A DNA stretch of 64,000 nucleotides from positions 3,068,501 through 3,132,500 of the forward strand of contig NZ_CP053351.1 of NCBI RefSeq assembly GCF_013394655.1, given 5' to 3'. Positions 36,510-45,291 of this stretch are shown one piece after another; within the stretch, counting starts at the first letter, position 1; the number at the start of each line of letters is the position of its first letter. The notes under the pieces are model-generated. The model saw only the letters and a program-made list of their open reading frames with translations, was not told the origin of the DNA and searched no databases. The DNA comes from Winogradskyella schleiferi. Lineage in GTDB: Bacteria > Bacteroidota > Bacteroidia > Flavobacteriales > Flavobacteriaceae. The position numbers and the translations under genes were made by a program.

Positions 36510-36950
36510 TTATTTTATGAATGAGTTTAGTGTTGTTATATACTTTTCTGGTGTTGTCTTTTTATAGCTTGTTTCACCTAAAACTTCTCCTTTGGCATTC
36601 AAAACAACTACAAAGGGAAAAAAGCCATTTTTATTATACGTTTCAAATAATTTGGCATTAGCTTTTGATTGCAGATCGGGTAATGCATTTTTCTTTTTTC
36701 GGGGAAAATCCGCTTGAAGCATTACATAATGCGCTGCGGCATATGTTTTAAATGTTTCTGTACTCCACACCTCTCTATCTAGTTTTATGCAAGGTGCGCA
36801 CCAGTCTGAACCTTGAAAAACAAGAATTATGGGTTTACTTTCTTTTGCAGCTATTTCTTTTGCTTTTGCGAAATCTGTTTGCCACTCTTGTGCCTCTACA
36901 TTAACAATGTTAACTATTAGCGCTATGGCTATTAAAAAAAATTTATTCAT
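36510..36950 (-). CDS. Exported thioredoxin-like protein
   Basis: The 146-residue protein has a signal peptide (cleavage near VEA-QEW, residue 20) and a thioredoxin fold with the active site CAPC at 51-54 (SDWCAPCIKLDREVW). The DRxVW element after the active site is common in periplasmic DUF255/thioredoxin_7-like proteins. It is the first gene of the ApbE / DUF4266 / DUF3570 unit. It probably keeps cysteines of a partner, perhaps the GCGC tail of the DUF4266 lipoprotein, reduced. The 90-base gap upstream holds the presumed promoter of the unit. Confidence 0.88.
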   Translation of the reverse strand: MNKFFLIAIALIVNIVNVEAQEWQTDFAKAKEIAAKESKPIILVFQGSDWCAPCIKLDREVWSTETFKTYAAAHYVMLQADFPRKKKNALPDLQSKANAKLFETYNKNGFFPFVVVLNAKGEVLGETSYKKTTPEKYITTLNSFIK

Positions 36951-37040
36951 AGAAATGATTAATTCACAATTATACTATACTAAACGGTTTTTATGCTCAT
37001 TACTTACATTGATATTTATCAACTTGTGTCGCGATAGTCT

Positions 37041-37739
37041 TCAGAATAAATTGGCTACTTTCACAAGACCCTCATAATCTCTTATAAAAATGCTACTTCT
37101 TTTTGTTGTTATAAGTTGTTCATCTTTAAAATCTTTCAGCATTCGCACTACGGATTCCTTTGCGGTACCTACCATACTTGCCAAGTCTTCGCGCTGAATG
37201 ATTATTTCGGTCGCGTGGGTCGATCCATTTGCATATTTACCCTCTAGAATCAAAAGAGTTAAAGCGGCCCTTTCTCTAACGGTATGCTTGGCAAGCAACT
37301 TAGTGGTCTTGATAAACACACCGAACTCGTGACTTAAATTCTTCAATAATCGCTGCGACAATAAATGACACGTATTTACCGCTTTTTCAAAGTCTGCTTT
37401 TGGTATGAAGTCGATTTCCCCATCTGTAAGAGCAGCAGCTGAATCCTGATAATATTCTTCACTCAGAATAGCGTGATAGCCCAAATATTCTTGTTCTTTA
37501 CAGACATAAAATATATGTTGTGCGCCGAAATTTGTATGGGTAAACTTCTTTACTTTTCCTGTTTTGATGCGATATATTCCTTTGGGCTTTTCGCCTTCCT
37601 TAAAAATAAAGTTTCCTGCTTTGAATGAATAGGTTTCCAAGTTGGCCGTTAACAGTTGATACACTTCCGAAGACAACCCTTTTAAGAGGTTATCATTCTT
37701 AAAACCAAATTGATTATTGAGCTGTTCTTTAATTGTCAT
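37041..37739 (-). CDS. Crp/Fnr-family transcriptional regulator
   Basis: The 232-residue protein has a cyclic-nucleotide-binding-like beta-barrel (about 20-120; EGEKPKGIYRIKTGKVK) and a winged helix-turn-helix (about 150-225; QREDLASMVGTAKESVVRML). It lacks the four-cysteine N-terminus of FNR, so an iron-sulfur cluster is unlikely. Bacteroidota homologues respond to redox or nitrosative signals. It lies 22 bp after the VIT gene, at the end of the metal-efflux operon and 90 bp before the thioredoxin-ApbE unit, so it may control either. The target site was not identified. Confidence 0.9.
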   Translation of the reverse strand: MTIKEQLNNQFGFKNDNLLKGLSSEVYQLLTANLETYSFKAGNFIFKEGEKPKGIYRIKTGKVKKFTHTNFGAQHIFYVCKEQEYLGYHAILSEEYYQDSAAALTDGEIDFIPKADFEKAVNTCHLLSQRLLKNLSHEFGVFIKTTKLLAKHTVRERAALTLLILEGKYANGSTHATEIIIQREDLASMVGTAKESVVRMLKDFKDEQLITTKRSSIFIRDYEGLVKVANLF

Positions 37740-37761
37740 TGCAACTTACATTTTCCACACT

Positions 37762-38454
37762 TTAAACCACATTGACATTGAACAAATGGCCGATTATTGC
37801 AGTTATTCCCATCGCTAGCGTACCCCAAAAAGTAATGCGCAGAATAGGTTTTAAAACTTTGGAACCACCTGTTCTTGCAGAAACAATTCCTAAAACAATT
37901 AGAAATAAAATAGCAAATACATACTGTATATATTCCATTGTATCTAACGGGGCAACATATGCCACCACAACAGGCAGAAATCCGCCTATGGTAAATGCAA
38001 TTCCCGAGGAAAGTGCCGCCTGTAATGGTTTTGCTTCTGTAAGTTCCGTTATACCCAACTCGTCTCTCGCGTGTGCTTCAAGTGCGTTGTGTGCCGTGAG
38101 TTGGGTAGCTACTTCCAGGGCAGTTTCTGGTATTAATCCTCTGTTTTCATAGATTTTGGCTAGCTCTATAAGTTCTTCCCCAGGCATGTCTATGAGTTCT
38201 TGTTTCTCTCGTTTCAAATCTGATTTTTCAATATCAGTTTGAGAACTTACTGAAACATATTCTCCAGCGGCCATTGACAGAGCTCCTGCTACCAATCCAG
38301 CTACTCCAGCAATAATAATAGGTTCACGAGTACTGCTAGCTGCTGCTACACCTATGATGATACTTGCCGTTGACAAAATACCATCGTTTGCACCGAGAAC
38401 GCCAGCCCGTAACCAGCCGCTTCGATTGGTATAATGCTTTTCTTGATTTTCCAT
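37762..38454 (-). CDS. VIT1/CCC1-family iron/manganese transporter
   Basis: The 230-residue protein has about five membrane helices, including WLRAGVLGANDGILSTASIIIG, the signature N-terminal helix of the VIT family. A cytosolic helical region with Glu-rich metal-binding residues (about 80-130) follows. Members export Fe(II) or Mn(II) from the cytosol. It starts 2 bp after the adaptor protein gene of the RND efflux system, suggesting joint response to metal excess. The length matches bacterial VIT proteins without a ferritin-like domain. Confidence 0.9.
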   Translation of the reverse strand: MENQEKHYTNRSGWLRAGVLGANDGILSTASIIIGVAAASSTREPIIIAGVAGLVAGALSMAAGEYVSVSSQTDIEKSDLKREKQELIDMPGEELIELAKIYENRGLIPETALEVATQLTAHNALEAHARDELGITELTEAKPLQAALSSGIAFTIGGFLPVVVAYVAPLDTMEYIQYVFAILFLIVLGIVSARTGGSKVLKPILRITFWGTLAMGITAIIGHLFNVNVV

Positions 38455-38456
38455 AA

Positions 38457-39614
38457 TTAATGGTCGTGTCCACCTGATTCTCCTACGAGACTAAAGGTGC
38501 CATTAGTTAAAAATGTAGCTTCTTTTTGAAACGCATCTGATGCTATAATACTTACAAATTGATTCATTGTGTCACCTATTTTAACTTCGACTTGCTCAAA
38601 ATAGTAACCTTCTGCTGTTTCTTCATGGAGTACTAACAAGTAGCTATCATCTTCAATTGTGGCAATGGCTGTTTCTGGTAACGCTTTCGCGATAGCCGAC
38701 TCAATAACAATCCCTGCGTCTACAAACATACCAGGTAAAAAATTGATTTCTTTCTCGTTCTTAATGTGCCCGTGAACCTTTATGGTTCTATTATCTTCAA
38801 TAGCTGTTCCTATTAAGTGTACTTCGGCTTCATAGGTTTCTGAAGAAGATTCTGGGATTTTAAAATTGATTTTCTGTCCTTTTTTGAGCTTCATTATATC
38901 CTTTTCAAAAACTGATAACTCCAAATGAATGTGGTCGTTATTCACAATTTCTAAAATAGCCGTTGCTGGAGAAACGTAAGTACCTTTGGTAACATTGACC
39001 TTAGTAATACTACCAGAAATGGGTGCATAAATAGTCACTACAGAACGAATATTTCCAGACTCTACATTTGCTGGTGAAATGTTGAGCATTTGAAGCTGTT
39101 TTTTTAAACCGTTATGCCTTGCTTTAGCCGTTTTAAAGGCACTTTCTGCCTGAAGGTAACTTTTTTGTGAGGTAATATTTTCTGCTTTCATTTTTTGCTG
39201 TCTTTCGTACTCGGATTGTAAATAAGCAAGTTGTTCATTAACTTCCATATATTCTTGCTGAATGGTCACAAATTCAGGATTTTCAATAGTAACCAGTGCT
39301 TGTCCTTTCCTTACTTTATCGCCTATTAATAAGGGTGTGGTTTTAATATAACCACCCATTGTGGCATTGACTACAGCACGGTTTTCTGGCGGAACGTCTA
39401 TCATTCCCGTAGTTTGAACGCTTACTGGAAATTGCATAACCGTAATGTTGCCGAGCGTCATTTTATTACTTTCAAATTGTGCTTTTGACACAAATATCCT
39501 ATCATCAATTTCAGAAGTTGAAATAGCGTTTTCTGAATTGGTCTTATTATTTCCACAACTCAAGAGTGTCAGTACCATTGATAATAAGATCATTTTATAT
39601 AGTATTTCTCGCAT
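38457..39614 (-). CDS. RND efflux periplasmic adaptor (CzcB/CusB-like lipoprotein)
   Basis: The 385-residue protein has a lipoprotein signal (lipobox LLSC, Cys20). The membrane-fusion-protein core follows: barrel-sandwich strands (KVRKGQALVTIENPEF), an alpha-hairpin (about 120-175) and a second lipoyl half (TIYAPISGSITKVNVTKGTYV). A beta-barrel and a C-terminal domain end in GGHDH, a short His motif that may bind metal. It links the inner-membrane pump to the outer-membrane channel. It lies 10 bp downstream of the CzcA-OMF fusion gene and upstream of the VIT transporter. Confidence 0.9.
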   Translation of the reverse strand: MREILYKMILLSMVLTLLSCGNNKTNSENAISTSEIDDRIFVSKAQFESNKMTLGNITVMQFPVSVQTTGMIDVPPENRAVVNATMGGYIKTTPLLIGDKVRKGQALVTIENPEFVTIQQEYMEVNEQLAYLQSEYERQQKMKAENITSQKSYLQAESAFKTAKARHNGLKKQLQMLNISPANVESGNIRSVVTIYAPISGSITKVNVTKGTYVSPATAILEIVNNDHIHLELSVFEKDIMKLKKGQKINFKIPESSSETYEAEVHLIGTAIEDNRTIKVHGHIKNEKEINFLPGMFVDAGIVIESAIAKALPETAIATIEDDSYLLVLHEETAEGYYFEQVEVKIGDTMNQFVSIIASDAFQKEATFLTNGTFSLVGESGGHDH

Positions 39615-39624
39615 AATGCTTTAT

Positions 39625-42600
39625 TTATAAGGTTAGGTAATTAAGGTTAATCACAATGTTATTGTATTCATTTAAGGTGCTGAGATAGGCCAATTTGACC
39701 TCATAGGCGCTTTCGATACTTTGGATGTATTGATAAAAATCAATCTCACCATTTCGAAAACTTCCGTTGGCGGTTTTCAGAATTTCCTCAGACAGATTAC
39801 TGCCTTCATCTTCATAATAAGCAAGAGCCATTTTTAACTGATTTAGTTGCTCAGTAAGCTGTTTGAACTTTGCGTTGAGCTGTATGTTATACTCATTAGA
39901 TTCTTGGGTTACAATTTTCTTGGAGATTCCTGCGGCTTTTATTCGCGCTGATTGTCCACCGAATAGCAGCGGAATTTTTAAACCAACTTGATAGCCGTAT
40001 AAATTATCATTTAGTCCTGAATTAGTTCCTTGAAAATAGTTGAAACTTATGTCTGGCAACAATTGTTGTTTTTCAAAACTCCGCTGTGCTTCAAGTAAGG
40101 CAACTCGATTTTTATAAAACTGGAGTTCCTCGCTATTTGAAATATCTATCATCTGTAAAGATGCTTTCAATATAGTGCTATCTACAACTCTCAGTGTGTC
40201 TTTGGATTGAACCACTTTTACCAAATGGTTGTAAGCCAAAGCAACATCTCGCTGTGTTTCCAGATAATTGATGTTAATCTGTTTTTGTTTAGACGCAGCT
40301 GAAATTTTTTCCAGATAATTGGTTGCTCCTAATTCAAAGCGTCTTTTGGCTATTCTTGCAAAATCTGAGTATAAACTGTCCAAAGTTTTAAGAACACGCT
40401 GTTTTTCTTTGGCGACCTGATAGCTATAAAAAGCGGCTGTCACCTTGCGTGTAATTCCTTTTTTCTGAATGGCATACCTGCTATTGGAAACATCGTAACT
40501 TCTTTGGTTGCGTTTCTTTTCAGAGAAATAAACCGTCGGAAATTTAAAATCCTGCTGAATTCCAAACACTTGGATAGGTTCATTATTTACAGCAAGATTG
40601 TTTTCATCAAACTCATAATAAACTTGCGTTTTATCAAAACTGAACGCACTATTTATAAGCGATTCAGATTTATCTATTTCCAACTGAGCAGCGTTGAGTG
40701 CCGCATTATTTGCAATGGCCAGAGGAACAAGTTCTTCCAAGGTCAACGGCTTTTGCTGTGCTTTCAATTGCAATGAAAATAACAGTAAAATAATTGTTAT
40801 ACCAGCAACCTTTTTTCCAGTTGATACTTTTTTTATTGTCTTAGTACTGCTGAAATAAGAATATAGTACAGGTAATACCACAAGAGTTAATAAAGTAGCT
40901 GTTATCAACCCACCTATCACTACTGTTGCAAGTGGTCGTTGTACTTCGGCACCAGCATTTGTGGAAATCGCCATCGGTAAAAATCCTAATGCAGCTGCCA
41001 TTGCTGTGAGCAAAACGGCTCGCAATCTGTCTTTGGTTCCTTGCTTTATCAAATCGTTAATATTTGTAAATCGTTCTTCTTTTTTAAGTTCTTTAAAATG
41101 TTCTATGAGTACAATTCCGTTAAGTACTGCAATACCGAATAAGGCAATAAATCCAACGCCTGCCGAAATACTAAACGGCAAGTCACGTAGCCATAACAAC
41201 CAGACGCCACCAACAGCAGCCAATGGAATTGCCGAAAAAATCATCAAAGCTTCCTTAACCGATTTGAAAGCGAAATAAAGCAATACAAAAATCAAGACAA
41301 GCGCAATAGGAACGGCAATAAGCAAGCGGGATTTAGCACTTTCAAGGTTTTCAAATTGGCCGCCATAGGTTATACTGTAACCAACAGGAAGTTTCACATT
41401 TTCATCTATCAGTTTTTGAACATCATCAACAACCGATTGCAAATCGCGATTACGAACATTAATTCCTACTACAATTCTTCGTCGTGTATCATCTCTGGAT
41501 ATTTTTGCTGCGCCTTTTTGATAGGTAATATCCGCGAGTTCGCGTAGCGGAATTTTACTGCCGTTAGGTAAATCGATGTATAGATTATTAAGGTTATTAA
41601 GGTCTTGACGTTTTGCTTTATTTAACCGTACCACTAAATCAAACCGCTTTTCGCCTTCAAAAACGCTACCAGCGCTACGACCAGCAAAACCCATGGACAC
41701 CATATCATTTACGTCCTGAATATTAAGTCCGTAACGCGCAATTTTAGCTCTATTGAATTTTACATTCATCTCTGGCAAACCAGCGATTTTTTCCACCGAT
41801 ATATCCGCAGCACCAGGCACATCAGCTATTAATTCGCCTATTTCGTTTCCTTTTTTAGCAAGAATGTTCAAGTCCTCTCCAAAAATCTTGACGGCAATAT
41901 CGGCTCTCACACCAGTGATTAATTCGTTAAAGCGCATCTCGATAGGTTGTGTAAATTCCACTTCCATTCCTGGTATAATAGCGAGTGCCTCTTTAAACTT
42001 ATCGGCGAGTTCGTCTTTACTTGTGGCAGAAACCCATTCGCTTTTAGGTTTCAAAACGATGATCACATCACTTTCCTCCATGGACATCGGGTCTGTTGGG
42101 ACTTCGGCAGCGCCAATTCTGGTGACTACTTGCTTAACCTCTGGGAATTCACTGAGTAATATCTTTTCGATTTCGGTAGTGATTTTCACCGTATTGCTCA
42201 AAGACGTTCCAGTTTTTAATACAGGTTGAATTACAAAATCGCCCTCATCTAGAGTTGGCACAAATTCACCACCCATTGTGGTATATAAATAGATAGAAAC
42301 CGCAAGTAAAACACTGGCCATTGCCAAAACCAAACGCTTGCTATGTAATGCCCAATGGATGCTAGGCTCATATAATTTGTTGAGCCATCTCATAAGGCGT
42401 ACTGAAATATTCTTATCACTTACTTTAGACGGTTTTAAAAACAGTGAAGCAGCCACAGGTACGTAGGTAAAGCATAACAACATCGCACCGATTAATGCAA
42501 AGCTAAAGGTCAACGCCATTGGTTTAAACATTTTTCCTTCTACGCCAGATAAGGAAAGAATTGGGATGAAGACAATCAAAATAATTAATTGTCCAAAGAT

Positions 42601-43959
42601 GGCAGAGTTCATCATTTTTGAGGCACCTTTAAATGTGATTTTATCCTTTAATCCTTGACGTTCAGCTTTTGAATAAGCATTAATCTCATCTGCTTTTAGA
42701 GTAATCCTAAAAGCGATAAACTCGACTATTATCACCGCGCCATCGATAATGATTCCAAAATCAATAGCACCTAGCGACATCAAATTTGCATCGACGCCAA
42801 AAATGTACATCAACGACAGGGCAAACAACAAACATAGTGGAATAACCGAAGCCACTACGAGTCCAGAACGGAAATTTCCCAACATTAAAACAACTACAAA
42901 AATCACAATCAAGCATCCCAAGATCAGGTTTTCTGAAACCGTAAATGTAGTCTTACCTATCAATTCACTTCTATCTAAAAAAGCGTTGATATAAACCCCT
43001 TCTGGCAACGATTTAGAGATTTCAGCAACACGCTCTTTAACCGCTTCGATGACTTTTTTGGAATTAGCATCCTTGAGCATCATTACTTGACCGAGCACTT
43101 TCTCGCCTTCACCATTTCCTGTAATGGCTCCGAAACGAGTCGCACTACCAAAACCAACGTTTGCTACATTTTTTATATAAATTGGAAAATTATCTTCATT
43201 CTTAATCACGATATTTTTGATATCGTCCAAAGAGGAAATCAGTCCTTCGCCACGTATAAAATAAGCCTGATTAACCTTTTCAATGTAGCCTCCACCAGAA
43301 ACGCTATTATTCATTTCCAGTGCGGTAAAAACTTCTTGCGCTGTAATATTCATTGCATTGAGCTTGTCTGTGTCTATCCCAACTTCATACTGTTTTAAAA
43401 ATCCGCCCCAAGTGTTTACTTCTACCACACCAGGAATTCCTGAAAGTTGGCGTTTTACAATCCAATCTTGAATTGTTCGCAGATCTTGTGCGGTGTAACG
43501 GTCTTTAAATTCTGGCTCTACATCGAGAATATATTGATAAATTTCGCCAAGTCCAGTGGTAATAGGCCCCATTTCGGGCGTTCCAAAACCTTCAGGAATT
43601 TTTTCTGTTGCCGATTTAATTTTTTCGGCAATTAACTGACGTGGTAAAAAAGTACCCATATCGTCATCAAAAACAATGGTCACTACGGAGAGTCCAAATT
43701 TTGATACCGAACGAATTTCCTGAACACCTGGCAAGTTTGCCATTTCCAGTTCTACGGGATAGGTTATAAATTGCTCCATATCCTGTGTGGATAGGTTGCG
43801 AGATGTGGTAATGACCTGCACCTGATTGTTAGTCACATCAGGTACGGCACCTATGGAAATTTGAGTTAATGAATACAACCCAAACCCAATGATAAATGTG
43901 GTCATCAAAAGAATAATAAACTTATTCTTTAAGCTGAAATTGATAATATGTGAAAGCAT
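39625..43959 (-). CDS. CzcA-type heavy-metal RND pump fused to an outer-membrane factor
   Basis: The 1444-residue protein joins a full HME-RND pump (about 1-1045) to a TolC/CzcC-like outer-membrane factor (about 1070-1444). In the pump, the motif DFGIIID with Asp400 and Asp406, followed by Glu413 in VIIVE, is the divalent-cation signature of CzcA-like proteins; CusA/SilA pumps lack it. Zn, Co, Cd or Ni export is therefore expected. Between the halves, residues 1048-1067 (GKKVAGITIILLLFSLQLKA followed by QQ) look exactly like a signal peptide with its cleavage site. The two parts may therefore be separated after translation. Such fusions are known in Bacteroidota. It follows a His-rich protein gene and precedes the adaptor. 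Confidence 0.93.
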   Translation of the reverse strand: MLSHIINFSLKNKFIILLMTTFIIGFGLYSLTQISIGAVPDVTNNQVQVITTSRNLSTQDMEQFITYPVELEMANLPGVQEIRSVSKFGLSVVTIVFDDDMGTFLPRQLIAEKIKSATEKIPEGFGTPEMGPITTGLGEIYQYILDVEPEFKDRYTAQDLRTIQDWIVKRQLSGIPGVVEVNTWGGFLKQYEVGIDTDKLNAMNITAQEVFTALEMNNSVSGGGYIEKVNQAYFIRGEGLISSLDDIKNIVIKNEDNFPIYIKNVANVGFGSATRFGAITGNGEGEKVLGQVMMLKDANSKKVIEAVKERVAEISKSLPEGVYINAFLDRSELIGKTTFTVSENLILGCLIVIFVVVLMLGNFRSGLVVASVIPLCLLFALSLMYIFGVDANLMSLGAIDFGIIIDGAVIIVEFIAFRITLKADEINAYSKAERQGLKDKITFKGASKMMNSAIFGQLIILIVFIPILSLSGVEGKMFKPMALTFSFALIGAMLLCFTYVPVAASLFLKPSKVSDKNISVRLMRWLNKLYEPSIHWALHSKRLVLAMASVLLAVSIYLYTTMGGEFVPTLDEGDFVIQPVLKTGTSLSNTVKITTEIEKILLSEFPEVKQVVTRIGAAEVPTDPMSMEESDVIIVLKPKSEWVSATSKDELADKFKEALAIIPGMEVEFTQPIEMRFNELITGVRADIAVKIFGEDLNILAKKGNEIGELIADVPGAADISVEKIAGLPEMNVKFNRAKIARYGLNIQDVNDMVSMGFAGRSAGSVFEGEKRFDLVVRLNKAKRQDLNNLNNLYIDLPNGSKIPLRELADITYQKGAAKISRDDTRRRIVVGINVRNRDLQSVVDDVQKLIDENVKLPVGYSITYGGQFENLESAKSRLLIAVPIALVLIFVLLYFAFKSVKEALMIFSAIPLAAVGGVWLLWLRDLPFSISAGVGFIALFGIAVLNGIVLIEHFKELKKEERFTNINDLIKQGTKDRLRAVLLTAMAAALGFLPMAISTNAGAEVQRPLATVVIGGLITATLLTLVVLPVLYSYFSSTKTIKKVSTGKKVAGITIILLLFSLQLKAQQKPLTLEELVPLAIANNAALNAAQLEIDKSESLINSAFSFDKTQVYYEFDENNLAVNNEPIQVFGIQQDFKFPTVYFSEKKRNQRSYDVSNSRYAIQKKGITRKVTAAFYSYQVAKEKQRVLKTLDSLYSDFARIAKRRFELGATNYLEKISAASKQKQININYLETQRDVALAYNHLVKVVQSKDTLRVVDSTILKASLQMIDISNSEELQFYKNRVALLEAQRSFEKQQLLPDISFNYFQGTNSGLNDNLYGYQVGLKIPLLFGGQSARIKAAGISKKIVTQESNEYNIQLNAKFKQLTEQLNQLKMALAYYEDEGSNLSEEILKTANGSFRNGEIDFYQYIQSIESAYEVKLAYLSTLNEYNNIVINLNYLTL

Positions 43960-44035
43960 CTTTTCATAAATAATAATTGTTTACAGTCCCTAATTCATTG
44001 GAAGAATAGGAAACAAAAAATAAATGGAAATTAAA

Positions 44036-44434
44036 TTATGAATGCCTTGGTGGCTGGAGTATTCCTTCGGAATGTATTGACGATGAAGGTATCTGATAAA
44101 AGAAGGTATGTTCTTTAAATTCTGAAAATTCAAATGTTTTAGAATCGTCTTTATTTATATTTAAAACAAAAGCCGTTATGGTAGATGTATGCGAAACATG
44201 TTGAAAAGGTAGCTGCTCATGGTCTTCTTTTTCTTCTTGATGTTCTCTATTGTGATCTGCCTTAAGCTCTCCATAGTGCTTAGAAATAAAGACAATGACA
44301 TTATCACCATACTGTTCATTATGGAACTGAGCGTGCTCAATCAATTCATCGATTTGCGATAAATCATTGAGATTGATCCCAAAGCTCTGCATTAGGATAA
44401 TTATAGAAAACGATATGGAAAATAGTTTAGTCAA
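44036..44434 (-). CDS. Small His/Glu-rich exported protein preceding the metal pump
   Basis: The 132-residue protein has an N-terminal hydrophobic signal (about 1-20). A His/Glu/Asp-rich middle follows (HAQFHNEQYGD, KADHNREHQEEKEDHEQ, FQHVSH), with a short C-terminal tail ending LQPPRHS. It lies 76 bp before the CzcA-OMF gene and is probably the first gene of the efflux operon. It resembles the His-rich protein at 16519-16992 in size, composition and the PP-basic tail. No named domain is recognised. Periplasmic metal binding or sensing is inferred from composition and context. Confidence 0.6.
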   Translation of the reverse strand: MTKLFSISFSIIILMQSFGINLNDLSQIDELIEHAQFHNEQYGDNVIVFISKHYGELKADHNREHQEEKEDHEQLPFQHVSHTSTITAFVLNINKDDSKTFEFSEFKEHTFFYQIPSSSIHSEGILQPPRHS

Positions 44435-44889
44435 TGTTGTAAAGATAATAAATTGACACTATCAAATTAGATTAATGTATAGTTTTTCATATTTGATACT
44501 ATTTGGAAAACCATTAACTTCAAGAAGTTAGGCGTAATTTATGACAAATGTTGAAAACCTTCAACTTATTATTATCAAATATTTAAGGATTTATTTTACA
44601 TGTCGGTCATAGTAGCAGCTCCCTAAAGTTTTGGTTAAAGAACTTTATCCTAAGCTGACAGACTATTCAAACTGATTGACCGCAACAAGTATTAATATTT
44701 TATCATCTATATTAATTCTACTTAAAACAGGGTGTGCAAGTTTTTGTCAAAGTTACAGATATTGTTTAAAAAATTGTGGAACAAAAAAATGACAACCACT
44801 ACAATCACATCAACCAACTAGCAACCAAAGGCCTTACAGCGTGATCAAATAATCTCTAAATGTTTTACCGAAATCAACTGAATGCAAAA

Positions 44890-44917
44890 ACCCCATGTTT
44901 CCTCGGAAACGTGGGGT
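44890..44917 (-). terminator. Intrinsic terminator, minus strand
   Basis: A 12-bp stem (44890-44901 with 44906-44917, one G-U pair) with loop CTCG is followed on the minus strand by a run of T (complement of AAAAA before 44890). It lies 26 bases beyond repeat copy 1. Confidence 0.75.
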
Positions 44918-44942
44918 AATGAATTTAATTAAATCTAATCTA

Positions 44943-45012
44943 GTGACCTCGACAGGAAAGAGTTCAAAATTTTTGCGTTTAGATATTTTATTAATTATTA
45001 ATAATCACAAAC
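44943..45012 (-). repeat. 69-70 nt dispersed element, copy 1
   Basis: This is the most divergent of three copies. It starts GTGACCTCGACAGG on the plus strand and keeps the TTCAAAATTTTTG core and the AATAATCACAAAC end. On the minus strand it reads towards a terminator at 44890-44917. The GAGGTCAC end resembles the 3' end of a tRNA, but no tRNA can be folded. Confidence 0.6.
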
Positions 45013-45051
45013 AGGATTCGCTCCACGCATCCAGCAAAGCTCCGCTTTGAA

Positions 45052-45111
45052 AATAAGAAAAGGTTAAGAGAAATTTTGAGTCAACTCAATTTCTCTTAAC
45101 CTTTTCTTATT
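45052..45111. terminator. 24-bp perfect hairpin
   Basis: Bases 45052-45075 pair perfectly with 45088-45111 around a 12-base loop. The ends are A/T-rich, giving U-rich tails both ways. It lies 5 bases beyond repeat copy 2 on the minus strand. Confidence 0.8.
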
Positions 45112-45116
45112 TATTC

Positions 45117-45185
45117 GTGACCTCGAGAAGACAGAGTTCAAACTTTTTGAATGAAGATATAAGAATAATTATCTCAAAATCAAAC
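45117..45185 (-). repeat. 69-70 nt dispersed element, copy 2
   Basis: This 69-base copy matches copy 3 (59358-59426) at most positions. Shared blocks are GTGACCTCGA, ACAGAGTTCAAACTTTTTGA and AAATCAAAC. The core TTCAAACTTTTTGAA is an inverted repeat (TTCAAA / TTTGAA). The 24-bp hairpin at 45052-45111 follows it on the minus strand. Confidence 0.7.
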
Positions 45186-45291
45186 ATGTAATAACATTCT
45201 AATTTAGCTACGAGAAAATTTCAGTCAATTAAAATTTGGTGTTAAATTAGAAATAATTAACTTCAATTTTTATAAAAATATTTAGACCGTT

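Larger units (their letters stand above)
44435..45291. other. Long intergenic region with two repeat-terminator modules
   Basis: This 857-base region lies between divergent genes (the efflux operon on minus, nicO on plus). Its right half holds two tandem modules, each made of the 69-70 nt element followed on the minus strand by an intrinsic terminator. The left half (44435-44880) has no ORF of note. It contains a weak 8-bp hairpin (AAAGTTTT near 44624 with AGAACTTT). Terminators inside a divergent region imply that a separate minus-strand transcript begins or once began here. Confidence 0.5.

Noticed and set aside
40504..43635. Several long open frames opposite the CzcA gene
   Set aside because: They are antisense shadows of a well-supported pump gene and show no domain pattern of their own.
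39625..43959. CusA/SilA-type copper or silver pump
   Set aside because: The DFGIIID motif with Asp400 and Asp406 is that of divalent-metal CzcA-like pumps; CusA-type proteins lack it.
44943..45185. tRNA genes or tRNA fragments marking integration sites
   Set aside because: The GAGGTCAC(CA) end resembles a tRNA 3' end, but the T-loop consensus is absent, no acceptor 5' strand or anticodon arm can be paired, and no integrase lies nearby.
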